From contig NZ_JAWQJT010000001.1 of assembly GCF_033441515.1 (NCBI RefSeq), positions 2,232,001 through 2,296,000 of the forward strand: DNA of 64,000 nucleotides, read 5' to 3'. This document shows, one piece after another, positions 1 to 9,370 of the stretch. Position 1 is the first letter of the stretch. Every line of letters starts with the position of its first letter. A program made the translations under genes and the position numbers. The stretch comes from Amycolatopsis solani. Lineage in GTDB: Bacteria; Actinomycetota; Actinomycetes; Mycobacteriales; Pseudonocardiaceae. The notes under the pieces are model-generated. The model saw only the letters and a list, made by a program, of their open reading frames with translations, made no database searches and was not told where the DNA came from.

Positions 1-380
1 TGGAGCTGCGCAACCGCACCCTGCGTTCGGCGGGCATCCTGGCCCGCGCGGGCGTCCGGATCGCGATCACGACCGACCACCCGGTGATCCCGATCAACTT
101 CCTCGTCTACCAGGCGGCCCTGGCGGTCAAGGACGGCCTCGACCCGGCGACGGCGCTGCGTTCGCTGACCGTCAACCCGGCGTCGATGCTGGGCCTGGAC
201 GGCCAGATCGGGTCGCTGAAGCCGGGCCTGGACGCGGACGTGGTCCTGTGGAGCGGCGACCCGCTCGACGTGATGAACCGAGCGCTGCGCGTCTTCGTCC
301 GCGGCGACGAGGTGTACCACTTCGACGAGCAGCTGGGCGAGGGCGTCTCGAAGGACCGCAGGTACCGCGAGACCCGCTGA
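1..380 (+). CDS. Amidohydrolase (imidazolonepropionase-like), C-terminal part
   Basis: The reading frame is open from base 3, so the gene begins upstream of the window. About 125 residues remain. Visible features are ITTDHP (a beta-strand ending in the conserved metal-site Asp/His region of amidohydrolases), then LTVNPASMLGL and GSLKPGLDADVVLWSGDPLD, which is the typical C-terminal closure of the composite beta-sandwich domain of TIM-barrel amidohydrolases such as imidazolonepropionase and prolidase-like members. The substrate cannot be told from this part. A strong hairpin follows the stop codon. Confidence 0.85.
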   Translation, partial: ELRNRTLRSAGILARAGVRIAITTDHPVIPINFLVYQAALAVKDGLDPATALRSLTVNPASMLGLDGQIGSLKPGLDADVVLWSGDPLDVMNRALRVFVRGDEVYHFDEQLGEGVSKDRRYRETR

Positions 381-384
381 GTTT

Positions 385-427
385 CGGGCGGCACGCCGGT
401 TACCGGGCGGTTCCGGCGTGCTGCCCG
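385..427. terminator. Bidirectional hairpin terminator
   Basis: Arms 385-399 and 413-427 pair over 15 bp with one G-U-type mismatch and a 13-nt loop. It lies 5 bases after the amidohydrolase stop and contains the end of the convergent Uma2 gene, so it can serve both. There is no long T-run, as is usual in high-GC actinobacteria. Confidence 0.7.
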
Positions 428-1395
428 ATCAACGCGCCCAGGTCGAGCTCGACGGGGAACGGTTCGCTGGTCGCGAAGGTCCCCGTCACCGCCGGCCCGT
501 CTTGGTAGCCCTGGCAGGCGATCAGGGTGACCGGCTCGGCGAGGTCGACGATCCAGTAGTGCGGGATTCCCGCGTCAGCGTATTCGTCGTGCTTGACGCG
601 GTAGTCCGTGCGGCGGGAGCCCGGGGTCACGAGCTCGATGACCACGGCGACCGCGTCTGCACGGATCGGCTCACCGGCGGCCCGATCGAAGACCAGCAGG
701 TCGGGGCGGCGCGCGAAGCCGGGCTCACCGGGCGGCGCGAGGCCCAGGTCGAGGTCGGTACCGAGGACGAAGGCGAGCCCGCGCGGCAGCTGCCGTTCCA
801 GCTGCGCGGCCAACCGGCACGCGGCCAGGTTGTGCGCGCGGCCGGCCCCGGGCGAGGGGACGATGCGGCCTTCGACGAGTTCGGTGAAGCCGCGGTCGGT
901 CTCGCCGAGCGCTCGGTACTCCTCGATGGTCAACAGCTGGTCGGGCATGCGGAAAACGGTATCCGTCGCGCGGGTGGGACAGCGTTCGCTCGACCAGGTC
1001 GGATCAGTCGAGCCCGGTGACACGACTTCGATCACGACCGCTACCTCTTCGGCCCGAATCATGCCTCCGTCCTCGCGGACTCGGGCGATCTCGGCCTTGT
1101 CGACGATCATCAGGTCGGGCCGCCGGGAGAAGCCGGGGCTGCCGGCCGACGCCAGACCGAGGTCCACGTCGGTGCCGGGAACGACCTTGAGGTGGTCCGG
1201 CACCTGCCGGACGAGTTGTCGCGCCAGTTCGAACGCCGCGATGTTGTGCTGGGGCTCGGAGTTGGAGGACAACACGATGCGGCCTTCCACGAGCTCGGTG
1301 AAGCCCGTGTCGGTTTCCCCGAGCGCCGCGTACTCCTCGATCGTCAGCAGGTGATCGGGGATCCCCCACCGACCTGGCTGGGAAAGTTCGGTCAC
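400..1395 (-). CDS. Double Uma2-domain (DUF820) protein, first domain truncated
   Basis: 331 residues made of two Uma2 (DUF820) units, a family with a PD-(D/E)XK nuclease-like fold and no settled function. Unit 1 (about 14-129) starts DHLLTIEEYAALGET and runs to IEVVSPGS, then breaks into an unrelated linker. Unit 2 begins at an internal ATG, residue 150 (codon 946-948), with DQLLTIEEYRALGET and is complete, including the segment after IELVTPGS (YRVKHDEYADAGIPHYWIVD) that unit 1 lacks. Uma2 proteins are normally single-domain and about 180-200 residues long. The GTG start at 1395 has a GAGGAG ribosome site. This looks like a tandem duplication fused in frame by an internal deletion; it could also be read as two genes, the second starting at 948. 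Confidence 0.75.
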   Translation of the reverse strand: MTELSQPGRWGIPDHLLTIEEYAALGETDTGFTELVEGRIVLSSNSEPQHNIAAFELARQLVRQVPDHLKVVPGTDVDLGLASAGSPGFSRRPDLMIVDKAEIARVREDGGMIRAEEVAVVIEVVSPGSTDPTWSSERCPTRATDTVFRMPDQLLTIEEYRALGETDRGFTELVEGRIVPSPGAGRAHNLAACRLAAQLERQLPRGLAFVLGTDLDLGLAPPGEPGFARRPDLLVFDRAAGEPIRADAVAVVIELVTPGSRRTDYRVKHDEYADAGIPHYWIVDLAEPVTLIACQGYQDGPAVTGTFATSEPFPVELDLGALIGQHAGTAR

Positions 1396-1467
1396 GACGT
1401 CTCCTCGCTGCGCCCGGAATCCGAGTGCAACCGTAGGTGCCCCAACCGTGTGACAGAAGCCGCTCGA

Positions 1468-2604
1468 TCAGGCCTTCTTCAGCTCCCGCGCGATCACCAT
1501 CCGCTGGATCTGGTTCGTCCCCTCGAAGATCTGCGGCACCTTCGCCTCCCGCATGTAGCGCTCCACCGGGAAGTCCCGCGTGTACCCCGCCCCGCCGAGG
1601 ACCTGGACCGCGTCCGTCGTCACCTTCATCGCGCCGTCCGTGGCCACCAGCTTCGCGATCGATGCCTGGCGCTGGAACGGCAGGCCGCGGTCGCGCCTCC
1701 GTGCGGCCTCCAGATAGCAGGCCCGGGACGACTCCACGATCGCCGCCATGTCGGCCAGGAGGAACTCGACGCCCTGGAAGTCGATGATCGCGCGGCCGAA
1801 CTGCGAGCGGCTCTTCGCGTATGCCACCGCCTCGTCCAGCGCCGCCTGGGCCAGGCCCACCGCGCAAGCCGCGATGCCGAGGCGGCCTGAGCTCAGCGAC
1901 GACAGGGCGATGCGCATCCCGTCGCCCGCCGAACCCAGCAGGCGCGCGGCCGGGACGCGGGCGCCGTCGAAGATCATCTGGGCGGTCGGGGAGCCCGTCA
2001 GTCCCATCTTCCGCTCGCGCGGGGCCGCGGACAGGCCCTCCGTGGCGCCGTCGACCAGCAGGCACGAGATCTCGTCGGGGCCCGTGCGGACCATCGTCGT
2101 GTAGAAGTCCGCCACGCCCGCGTGCGTGATCCACGCCTTCGTGCCGTTGACGACGTAGTCCGGACCGTCCAGCCGCGCGCGAGTCGACAAAGCGGCCGCG
2201 TCCGAGCCCGCCTGGGTCTCCGACAGTGCGTACGCGCCCAGCAGGCCGCCTTCGAGCATGTCCGGGAACCACTGGTCGCGCTGCTCGTCGGTGCCGTACT
2301 CGGCCAGCGCGTAGCAGGACATCGTGTGCACCGACAGCCCGACGCCGACCGTCATCCACGCGGCCGCCAGCTCCTCCAGGACCTGCAGGTAGACCTCGTA
2401 CCGCACGTCGCCGCCGCCCCAGCGCTCCGCGTACGGGAGCCCCAGCAGGCCGGACTTGCCGAGGAGGCGGAACTGCTCGCGCGGGAACTGCTCGGCCTCT
2501 TCAGCCGCCGCCGCGCGCGGCGCGAGCTCCTCGCGGGCGATCTCCCGGGCCAGGTCGACCAGGGCTTCGGCCTCCGACGAGGGCAGCAAGCGTTCGGCGG
2601 GCAT
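1468..2604 (-). CDS. Acyl-CoA dehydrogenase
   Basis: 378 residues, normal length for the FAD-dependent acyl-CoA dehydrogenases that introduce the alpha-beta double bond in beta-oxidation and related acyl-CoA catabolism. Signature 1, [11 protein letters not shown], is at 126-136. Signature 2 is around [19 protein letters not shown] at 334-352. IFEGTNQIQ carries the expected catalytic Glu361. It is divergent from the TetR gene at 2706, with a GTACTG/CAGTAC palindrome between them, so repression by that regulator is likely. The chain-length preference is not visible; a branched or short-chain substrate is a guess. Confidence 0.92.
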   Translation of the reverse strand: MPAERLLPSSEAEALVDLAREIAREELAPRAAAAEEAEQFPREQFRLLGKSGLLGLPYAERWGGGDVRYEVYLQVLEELAAAWMTVGVGLSVHTMSCYALAEYGTDEQRDQWFPDMLEGGLLGAYALSETQAGSDAAALSTRARLDGPDYVVNGTKAWITHAGVADFYTTMVRTGPDEISCLLVDGATEGLSAAPRERKMGLTGSPTAQMIFDGARVPAARLLGSAGDGMRIALSSLSSGRLGIAACAVGLAQAALDEAVAYAKSRSQFGRAIIDFQGVEFLLADMAAIVESSRACYLEAARRRDRGLPFQRQASIAKLVATDGAMKVTTDAVQVLGGAGYTRDFPVERYMREAKVPQIFEGTNQIQRMVIARELKKA

Positions 2605-2621
2605 CTTCGTCCTCCAAAGCG

Positions 2622-2662
2622 GTACTGAAAACAGTACTGTGGGCCTGCCTAGAGTACAGTAC
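2622..2662. promoter_or_regulatory. Putative TetR operator between acyl-CoA dehydrogenase and TetR genes
   Basis: A perfect 6-4-6 inverted repeat GTACTG-AAAA-CAGTAC lies at 2622-2637. A second copy of the same half-sites (GTACAGTAC) lies at 2654-2662. Both are inside the 101-bp divergent intergenic region and are the natural binding sites for the adjacent TetR protein. Binding is inferred from position and symmetry only. Confidence 0.6.
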
Positions 2663-2705
2663 GACAGGCCTGGGGTGGCCGGAACACGTAGGAGATAGTG
2701 AGCCG

Positions 2706-3287
2706 ATGCGCCCCGAACCCCGCCGACGGCCGACCGCGCGTCAGCGCGCCCTGCTCGCCGACCTCGAGGCGCTCTTCCTCGCAGAGGGCTTCGCCGCCTT
2801 CACCCTCGACGACCTCGCCGGGCGCCTGCGCTGCTCGAAGTCGACGCTCTACGCGCTCGCGCCCAGCAAGGAGCAGCTCGCGGTCAAGGTCGTCACCCAC
2901 TTCTTCCGGGGCGCCGCCGAGCGGATCGAGGAGCGCATCGCCGGGATCGACGACGCGCGCAAGCTCATCGGGGAGTACCTGGCCGGTGTCTCCGAGCACC
3001 TGAACCGGGCGTCGGCGGCGTTCATGCGCGATCTCGCCGAGTTCGGCCCGGCACGCGAGGCCTACCAGGTCAACAGCCGGTTCGCGGCGCAGCGGCTCCG
3101 GCGGTTCATCGACAAGGGCGTCGCCGACGGGGTGTTCCGCGACGTCCACGCCCGGCTCGTGGCCGAGATGACCGGGCTGATCATCGAAGGCATCCAGACC
3201 GGGGTGGTCGGCCAGCGCACCGACGTTTCCGACGCCGAGGCGTTCACCGCGCTGGGTGAACTGCTGCTCGGCGGGCTGAACAAATAG
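2706..3287 (+). CDS. TetR-family transcriptional regulator
   Basis: 193 residues from the ATG at 2706, which follows a GGAG site about 11 nt upstream. The N-terminal helix-turn-helix region is seen in [20 protein letters not shown] (about residues 32-51), where YAL takes the usual YYHF/YRHF position. The rest is the ligand and dimer domain with a conserved-looking MRDLAEFGP stretch. The frame stays open far upstream, but that extension is antisense to the acyl-CoA dehydrogenase and is rejected. It probably controls that divergent gene and itself through the palindrome at 2622-2637. Confidence 0.88.
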   Translation: MRPEPRRRPTARQRALLADLEALFLAEGFAAFTLDDLAGRLRCSKSTLYALAPSKEQLAVKVVTHFFRGAAERIEERIAGIDDARKLIGEYLAGVSEHLNRASAAFMRDLAEFGPAREAYQVNSRFAAQRLRRFIDKGVADGVFRDVHARLVAEMTGLIIEGIQTGVVGQRTDVSDAEAFTALGELLLGGLNK

Positions 3288-3328
3288 CGGACAGGAATTG
3301 TCAGCCTGAACTCCATTAAACTCCCCGC

Positions 3329-4270
3329 GTGATCGTCGTAGGCGGAGAAGCTCTGGTCGACCTGGTTCCCGGCGACCCCCTGGATTCCACTGTGGACGGT
3401 GGGCTGCGCGCGCTGCTGCCCCGGCTGGGCGGCGGCCCGTACAACGTCGCCCTGGCGGCCGGGCGGCTCGGCGTGCCGTCGGCGTTCCTGTCCCGCGTCT
3501 CCACCGACCGCTTCGGCGAAGCGATGGTCGAGCGCCTGCACGCTTCCGACGTCGACACCTCTCTCCTGCAGCGGGGCGACGAGCCGACGACGCTCGCCGT
3601 CGTGGCGCTCGACGCGAAGGGCGCCGCGCACTACACGTTCTACGTCGAAGGCACCGCGGACCGGCTCGTCGCCGACCCCGGCCCGCTGCCGGAGGAGGTG
3701 ACCGCGCTCTCGCTCGGCACGCTCGGCATGGTTCTCGAGCCCGGCGCGTCGGCGTACGAGGCGGTGCTGCGGCGCGAGGCCGCCCGCGGCGTGCTGACCG
3801 TCCTCGACCCGAACATCCGCGAAGCGCTCATCACCGACCCGGCCGCCTACCGCGCCCGGTTCGCGTCGTGGCTGCCGGACGTCCGGTTGCTCAAGATCTC
3901 CGACGACGACGCCGCGTGGCTCACCGGCGGCGCCGACCCGCTCGCCGCCGCGAAGACGTGGATCGAGTCCGGTGTGGACGCCGTGGTGCTCACCCGGGGC
4001 GCCGACGGCATCTCGGTGATCACCGCCGCAGGTGAGCTGGCCCACGTGCCGTCGCGGAAGGTCGCCGTGGTCGACACGATCGGCGCCGGCGACACCGTGC
4101 AGGGGGCGCTGCTGGCCTGGCTGCACACCCGGGAGGTCACCGACCTGGCTTCTCTCGGCGCGGACGCGTGGCGGGAGGCCCTGGCTTTCGCGGCGAAAGC
4201 GGCGTCCATAACGGTGTCCCGCAGCGGTGCCGAGCCGCCGACTTCCGCGGATATGGCGTCGAGCGTGTGA
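3329..4270 (+). CDS. PfkB-family carbohydrate kinase
   Basis: 313 residues, GTG start. It phosphorylates a sugar with ATP in the cytoplasm. The N-terminal signature GGGPYNVALAAGRLG begins at residue 34, and the C-terminal PfkB signature DTIGAGDTVQG holds the catalytic Asp255 and the anion-hole glycines. Length and layout fit fructokinase or ribokinase-type enzymes; the sugar cannot be fixed from the sequence. It sits alone between a TetR gene and citrate synthase, with no sugar transporter beside it. Confidence 0.88.
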   Translation: MIVVGGEALVDLVPGDPLDSTVDGGLRALLPRLGGGPYNVALAAGRLGVPSAFLSRVSTDRFGEAMVERLHASDVDTSLLQRGDEPTTLAVVALDAKGAAHYTFYVEGTADRLVADPGPLPEEVTALSLGTLGMVLEPGASAYEAVLRREAARGVLTVLDPNIREALITDPAAYRARFASWLPDVRLLKISDDDAAWLTGGADPLAAAKTWIESGVDAVVLTRGADGISVITAAGELAHVPSRKVAVVDTIGAGDTVQGALLAWLHTREVTDLASLGADAWREALAFAAKAASITVSRSGAEPPTSADMASSV

Positions 4271-4467
4271 ACCTGGTCCCAAAGGGGGCCCCAGGAGCAA
4301 CGCCACCGCTGCGCGAACACCAGTTCCTCGACTAGCGTAGAGAGGCATTCTTCATACCCCAGCGGGGCGGTGTGCAGCGAGGCGCCAGTGTTTCCTCGCG
4401 TGAACACGTGGCTACCTGTGAAACGTACAGGCGCCGCCGCTCCGTGCCGAACGTGAGAGGGACTTGC

Positions 4468-5784
<1,317 letters not shown>

Positions 5785-5802
5785 CCCTCATAGCGTGAAG
5801 TA

Positions 5803-5836
5803 AGCGCCCCGCCGTGCACCCGCACGGCGGGGCGCT
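5803..5836 (+). terminator. Rho-independent-type terminator of gltA
   Basis: A perfect 15-bp stem (arms 5803-5817 and 5822-5836, AGCGCCCCGCCGTGC and its complement) with a 4-nt loop ACCC, followed by TTATCGTT. It lies 18 bases after the gltA stop and just before the photolyase start. Confidence 0.85.
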
Positions 5837-5850
5837 TATCGTTGGGCCGC

Positions 5851-7197
5851 GTGACCAAAGAAGCACCCGTCGTCCTGTGGTTCCGCCGCGACCTGCGGCT
5901 GGGCGACCACGCCGCCCTCCTCGAAGCCTCGAAGCACAGCAAGCACGTGCTCGCGCTGTACGTCCTCGACGAGGCGCTGCTCAAGCCGGGCGGCGCGCCG
6001 CGGGAGGCGTTCATGTACGGCTGCCTGGAGAAGCTGGACGAGCAGCTCGGCGGCCGGCTGATGCTGGTCCGCGGCGAACCGGCGGTCGAGGTCGTCAAGG
6101 CGGCGAAGAAGATCGGCGCGGCCGCGGTGCACGTCAGCGCCGACACCGGCCCGTACGGCCGCCGCCGGGACGCCGAAGTCGCGAAAGCGTTGGCCGAGAA
6201 CGACATCGACTGGGTCGAGACGGGCTCCCCGTACGCGGTGACGCCCGGCCGGGTCACCAAGCCGGACGGCGACCCCTATCGCGTCTTCACGCCGTTCTAC
6301 CGGGCGTGGACCGCGCGCGGGTGGCACTCGCCCGCGGACACCGGACCGTCCCTTGTGGACTGGGTCGAACCGCCGCGCTCGCTGAAGACCCCCAAGCCGC
6401 CCCGGGTTTCGGCGACCCTGCCCGAACCGGGCGAGCAGGCCGCGCTCGACGTCTGGCACGAGTTCCTCGACGACGGCATCGAGACCTACGACGAGGACCG
6501 CGACCGGCCGGACCGCGAGGGCACCACGCGGCTTTCGCCGTACCTGCGCTGGGGCTGCATCCACCCGCGGACCATCCTGGCCGACCTGGCCGGCGACGAC
6601 CGCGTCGGCGCGAAGTCGCTGCGCAGTGAGATCTGCTGGCGCGAATTCCACGCCGACGTCCTGTGGAACCGGCCGGAAACCGCGCGGAAGAACTACGACA
6701 AGCGGTTCGACGGGATGAAGCACGACGAGGACCCCGAGGCGTTCGAGCGGTGGTGCGAAGGCAAGACCGGCTACCCGATCGTCGACGCGGGGATGCGGCA
6801 GCTGCTGGCCGAGGGCTGGATGCACAACCGCGTCCGGATGGTCGTCGCCAGCTTCCTGGTGAAGGACCTGCACCTGCCGTGGTGGCTCGGCGCCCGCCAC
6901 TTCATGAAGCACCTCGTGGACGGCGACCTCGCGTCGAACCAGCTGAACTGGCAGTGGGTCGCGGGCTGCGGCACCGACGCGGCGCCGTACTTCCGGATCT
7001 TCAACCCGACGACGCAGGGGGAGAAGTTCGACCCCAACGGCGACTACGTCCGCAAGTACGTGCCGGAGTTACGCCCGGTCTCGGGCAAGGCGGTGCACAA
7101 GCTGAAGGAGCGCCCCAAGGAGTACCCGGAGCCGATGGTCGACCACGCCCAGGAGCGCCAGGTTTCCTTGGAGCGCTACGGCAAGATCACGTCGTGA
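5851..7197 (+). CDS. phr: Deoxyribodipyrimidine photo-lyase
   Basis: About 448 residues. It uses blue light and reduced FAD to split cyclobutane pyrimidine dimers. The N-terminal antenna (photolyase alpha/beta) domain opens with VVLWFRRDLRLGDH. The C-terminal FAD domain contains RWGCIHPRT, CWREFHADVLW, GMRQLLAEGWMHNRVRM and WQWVAGCGTDAAPYFRIFNP, the CPD class I signature. The start is taken at GTG 5851; a TTG at 5842 is also in frame. The terminal SerTER (TCG TGA) is supplied by the repeated palindrome at 7192-7235. Confidence 0.93.
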   Translation: MTKEAPVVLWFRRDLRLGDHAALLEASKHSKHVLALYVLDEALLKPGGAPREAFMYGCLEKLDEQLGGRLMLVRGEPAVEVVKAAKKIGAAAVHVSADTGPYGRRRDAEVAKALAENDIDWVETGSPYAVTPGRVTKPDGDPYRVFTPFYRAWTARGWHSPADTGPSLVDWVEPPRSLKTPKPPRVSATLPEPGEQAALDVWHEFLDDGIETYDEDRDRPDREGTTRLSPYLRWGCIHPRTILADLAGDDRVGAKSLRSEICWREFHADVLWNRPETARKNYDKRFDGMKHDEDPEAFERWCEGKTGYPIVDAGMRQLLAEGWMHNRVRMVVASFLVKDLHLPWWLGARHFMKHLVDGDLASNQLNWQWVAGCGTDAAPYFRIFNPTTQGEKFDPNGDYVRKYVPELRPVSGKAVHKLKERPKEYPEPMVDHAQERQVSLERYGKITS

Positions 7198-7235
7198 GTG
7201 GTAAGTAGGGTTAGAACCCGACTTGCCACTCACGA
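7192..7235. repeat. 44-bp palindromic element, copy 1
   Basis: Arms 7192-7212 and 7215-7235 flank a central AG and begin TCGTGAGTGGTAAGTAGGG. They differ from perfect pairing at two positions. The left arm contains the phr stop codon (TGA 7195-7197), and the convergent ABC permease gene ends 5 bases later, so it can terminate transcription from both sides. Three more copies lie at 18731, 40656 and 50919. Confidence 0.85.
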
Positions 7236-7240
7236 GCTTT

Positions 7241-8431
7241 TCAGCCACGCAGGGCCTCGGAAAGCTTGATGCGGCTGCCGATGCGCAGCACGCTGTTGCC
7301 GTAGATCCGGCCGCCCAGCCAGGTCAGCAGCGCGACGGTCGCCAGCGTCAGCGCGAGCGACAGGCCGATTTCCCAGCCCGTCACCGCGCCGGTCGAAATG
7401 CGGGCCGGCATCAGGATCGGAGACAGCAGCGGGATCAGGGAGACGACCTTCGCCGCCGTGCCGGAAGGGTCCTGCAGCAGCAGGTTGAAGCCCGCGACGA
7501 ACCCGACGACCAGGATGATGTTGAGCGGCCCGACCACCGCCTGCGTGTCCTCCTGCCGCGACACGAGCGAGCCGAGCGCGCCGTAGATCGTCGCGTACAG
7601 CAGGAAACCGAGCAGGTACCAGAGCAGGCCCCACAGCACCGCGCCGGTCGCGAAGCCGGACAGGGTGAACACGCCCGTCGCCGTCGCCGCCAGCAGGCCG
7701 ACCGCGCCGAGGATCACCAGCTGGGTCAGGCCGACCAGGCCGATCCCGATCACCTTGCCCAGCAACAGCTGCCACGGCCGGACGCTGGCGAGCAGGAGTT
7801 CCACGACCCGGCTCGACTTCTCCTCGACCACGCCCTGCGCGACCATCATCCCGTAGGTGATGATGCTCATGTAGAGCAGGAACGCGACGATCAGGCCGAG
7901 GACCAGCCGCTGCGTGTGGTCGGCGGGTTCGGGCGAGAGGGCGTCGTCCTGGACGTGGGTGCTGCTCACCTGCGCCATCACTTCGGCCGGTTCGAGCTGC
8001 GCGGACGACAGGACGCCGTCGAGCACCTGCTGCTGGGCGACCTGGTCGAGCACCCGGCGCAGCTGGTTGTCCAAAGCGGACTTGTAGGTGGCGGTCAGCT
8101 TCGCCGCGCTGCCCGAGACGAGCGCGTCGAGGTCGCCGTTCTCGACCTGCTGCCTGCCCTCGGCCGGATCGGTCACGGTGACCGTCTCGACCTCGCGCCC
8201 GGACTGCGCGGCGGCGACCTGCAGCTGCTTGGCGATCCCGGTCGCCTGGCCGGTCAGGCCCACGGTGCTCTTGTCCGACGAGCCGGCCAGCGCGGTCTGG
8301 AACCCGACGTACCCGAGCAGCAGCACCAGCAGCACCGCGGTACCGATCACGAACGACCGCGTGCGCAGCCGCGTGTTCAGCTCGCGCTTCAGCACGAGCC
8401 AGACGGCCCGCCGTCCGCTCAGCTTCTTCAT
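7241..8431 (-). CDS. ABC-2 type transporter permease (NatB-like)
   Basis: 396 residues. There is one N-terminal membrane helix (about 26-46, AVLLVLLLGYVGF) after a basic cytoplasmic start, a roughly 140-residue extracytoplasmic segment, then five to six more helices in the C-terminal half. This is the ABC-2/NatB export-permease layout. The ATG overlaps the stop of the ATPase gene by 4 nt (ATGA), so the two are translated together. The substrate is unknown; Na+ or a lipophilic compound is possible by family only. Confidence 0.88.
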   Translation of the reverse strand: MKKLSGRRAVWLVLKRELNTRLRTRSFVIGTAVLLVLLLGYVGFQTALAGSSDKSTVGLTGQATGIAKQLQVAAAQSGREVETVTVTDPAEGRQQVENGDLDALVSGSAAKLTATYKSALDNQLRRVLDQVAQQQVLDGVLSSAQLEPAEVMAQVSSTHVQDDALSPEPADHTQRLVLGLIVAFLLYMSIITYGMMVAQGVVEEKSSRVVELLLASVRPWQLLLGKVIGIGLVGLTQLVILGAVGLLAATATGVFTLSGFATGAVLWGLLWYLLGFLLYATIYGALGSLVSRQEDTQAVVGPLNIILVVGFVAGFNLLLQDPSGTAAKVVSLIPLLSPILMPARISTGAVTGWEIGLSLALTLATVALLTWLGGRIYGNSVLRIGSRIKLSEALRG

Positions 8432-9339
8432 CGTCCCCCCTCATCGGCCACCGCGTCGCGGAAGAGCTCGGTCAGCGAGCGGCGACGGCGGCTGAACTCG
8501 GTGACCGGCCCGGTCCCCAGCGCCGCGGCGAGCACGGCCTGGTCGTCGGCGCCCGGGTCGAGGTCGAGCACGGTGGTGGTGCCGTGGTTCTCGGCGACGC
8601 GCACCCCGGGCAGGCCCGCGGCCCAGCCGGGCCGCGCGTCCGGCGCGGTGACCACGAGCTTGCTGCTCGCGCCCGCGGTCAGCTCGCCGACGCTGCCGAC
8701 GGCGACCATCCGGCCCCCGCGGATGATCCCGACCCGGTCGCAGAGCCGCTCGACGAGGTCGAGCTGGTGGCTGGAGAACACCACGGGCACCCCCGCTGCG
8801 GCCTTTTCCCGCAGCACCCCGCTCATCACGTCGACGGCGAGCGGGTCGAGGCCGGAGAACGGCTCGTCGAGCACCAGCACGGCCGGGTCGTGCACCAGGG
8901 CCGCGGCCAGCTGGACGCGCTGCTGGTTGCCGAGGCTGAGCTTCTGCACCTCGTCCTTGCGACGCTCGGCCAGCCCGAGCCGGGCGATCCAGTCTTCGGC
9001 GTTGCGATGGGCTTCGTTGGTGCTGAGCCCGTGCAGCTCGGCGAGGTAGACGAGCTGGTCGAGCACCTTCATCTTCGGGTACAGGCCGCGTTCCTCCGGC
9101 ATGTACCCCATGTGCGTGCGGGCCTCGTGCGTCACCGGTTTGCCGTCGAAGCGCACCTCGCCGGCGTCGGCGGCGAGCACCCCCAGCGCGATCCGCATCG
9201 TCGTGGTCTTGCCGGCCCCGTTGCTGCCGACGAAGCCGAACAGTTCCCCGGCGCGGACGTCGAAGGAGACGCCGTCGAGCGCGACCTTCGTGCCGTAGCG
9301 CTTGGAGATCCCGTCGATCTCCAGCGTCCCCTCGGTCAT
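8428..9339 (-). CDS. ABC transporter ATP-binding protein (NatA-like)
   Basis: 303 residues. Walker A GSNGAGKTT (about 38-46), signature LSLGNQQRVQ, Walker B VLVLDEPFSGLDP, and H-loop SSHQ. The C-terminal extension of about 80 residues is typical of drug and Na+ exporter ATPases (DrrA/NatA group). It energises the permease encoded immediately downstream. The pair stands alone, with no regulator adjacent. Confidence 0.93.
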   Translation of the reverse strand: MTEGTLEIDGISKRYGTKVALDGVSFDVRAGELFGFVGSNGAGKTTTMRIALGVLAADAGEVRFDGKPVTHEARTHMGYMPEERGLYPKMKVLDQLVYLAELHGLSTNEAHRNAEDWIARLGLAERRKDEVQKLSLGNQQRVQLAAALVHDPAVLVLDEPFSGLDPLAVDVMSGVLREKAAAGVPVVFSSHQLDLVERLCDRVGIIRGGRMVAVGSVGELTAGASSKLVVTAPDARPGWAAGLPGVRVAENHGTTTVLDLDPGADDQAVLAAALGTGPVTEFSRRRRSLTELFRDAVADEGGR

Positions 9340-9370
9340 GTCCTCACTCTAAGCCAAGTGAAGACCGCGC

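Noticed and set aside
2226..2705. N-terminal extension of the TetR frame
   Set aside because: Antisense to the acyl-CoA dehydrogenase; the TetR fold begins only after the ATG at 2706, which has its own ribosome site.
4271..4467. Search for a riboswitch or leader peptide before citrate synthase
   Set aside because: No conserved riboswitch core was recognisable and the open frames are shadows; only a promoter is presumed.
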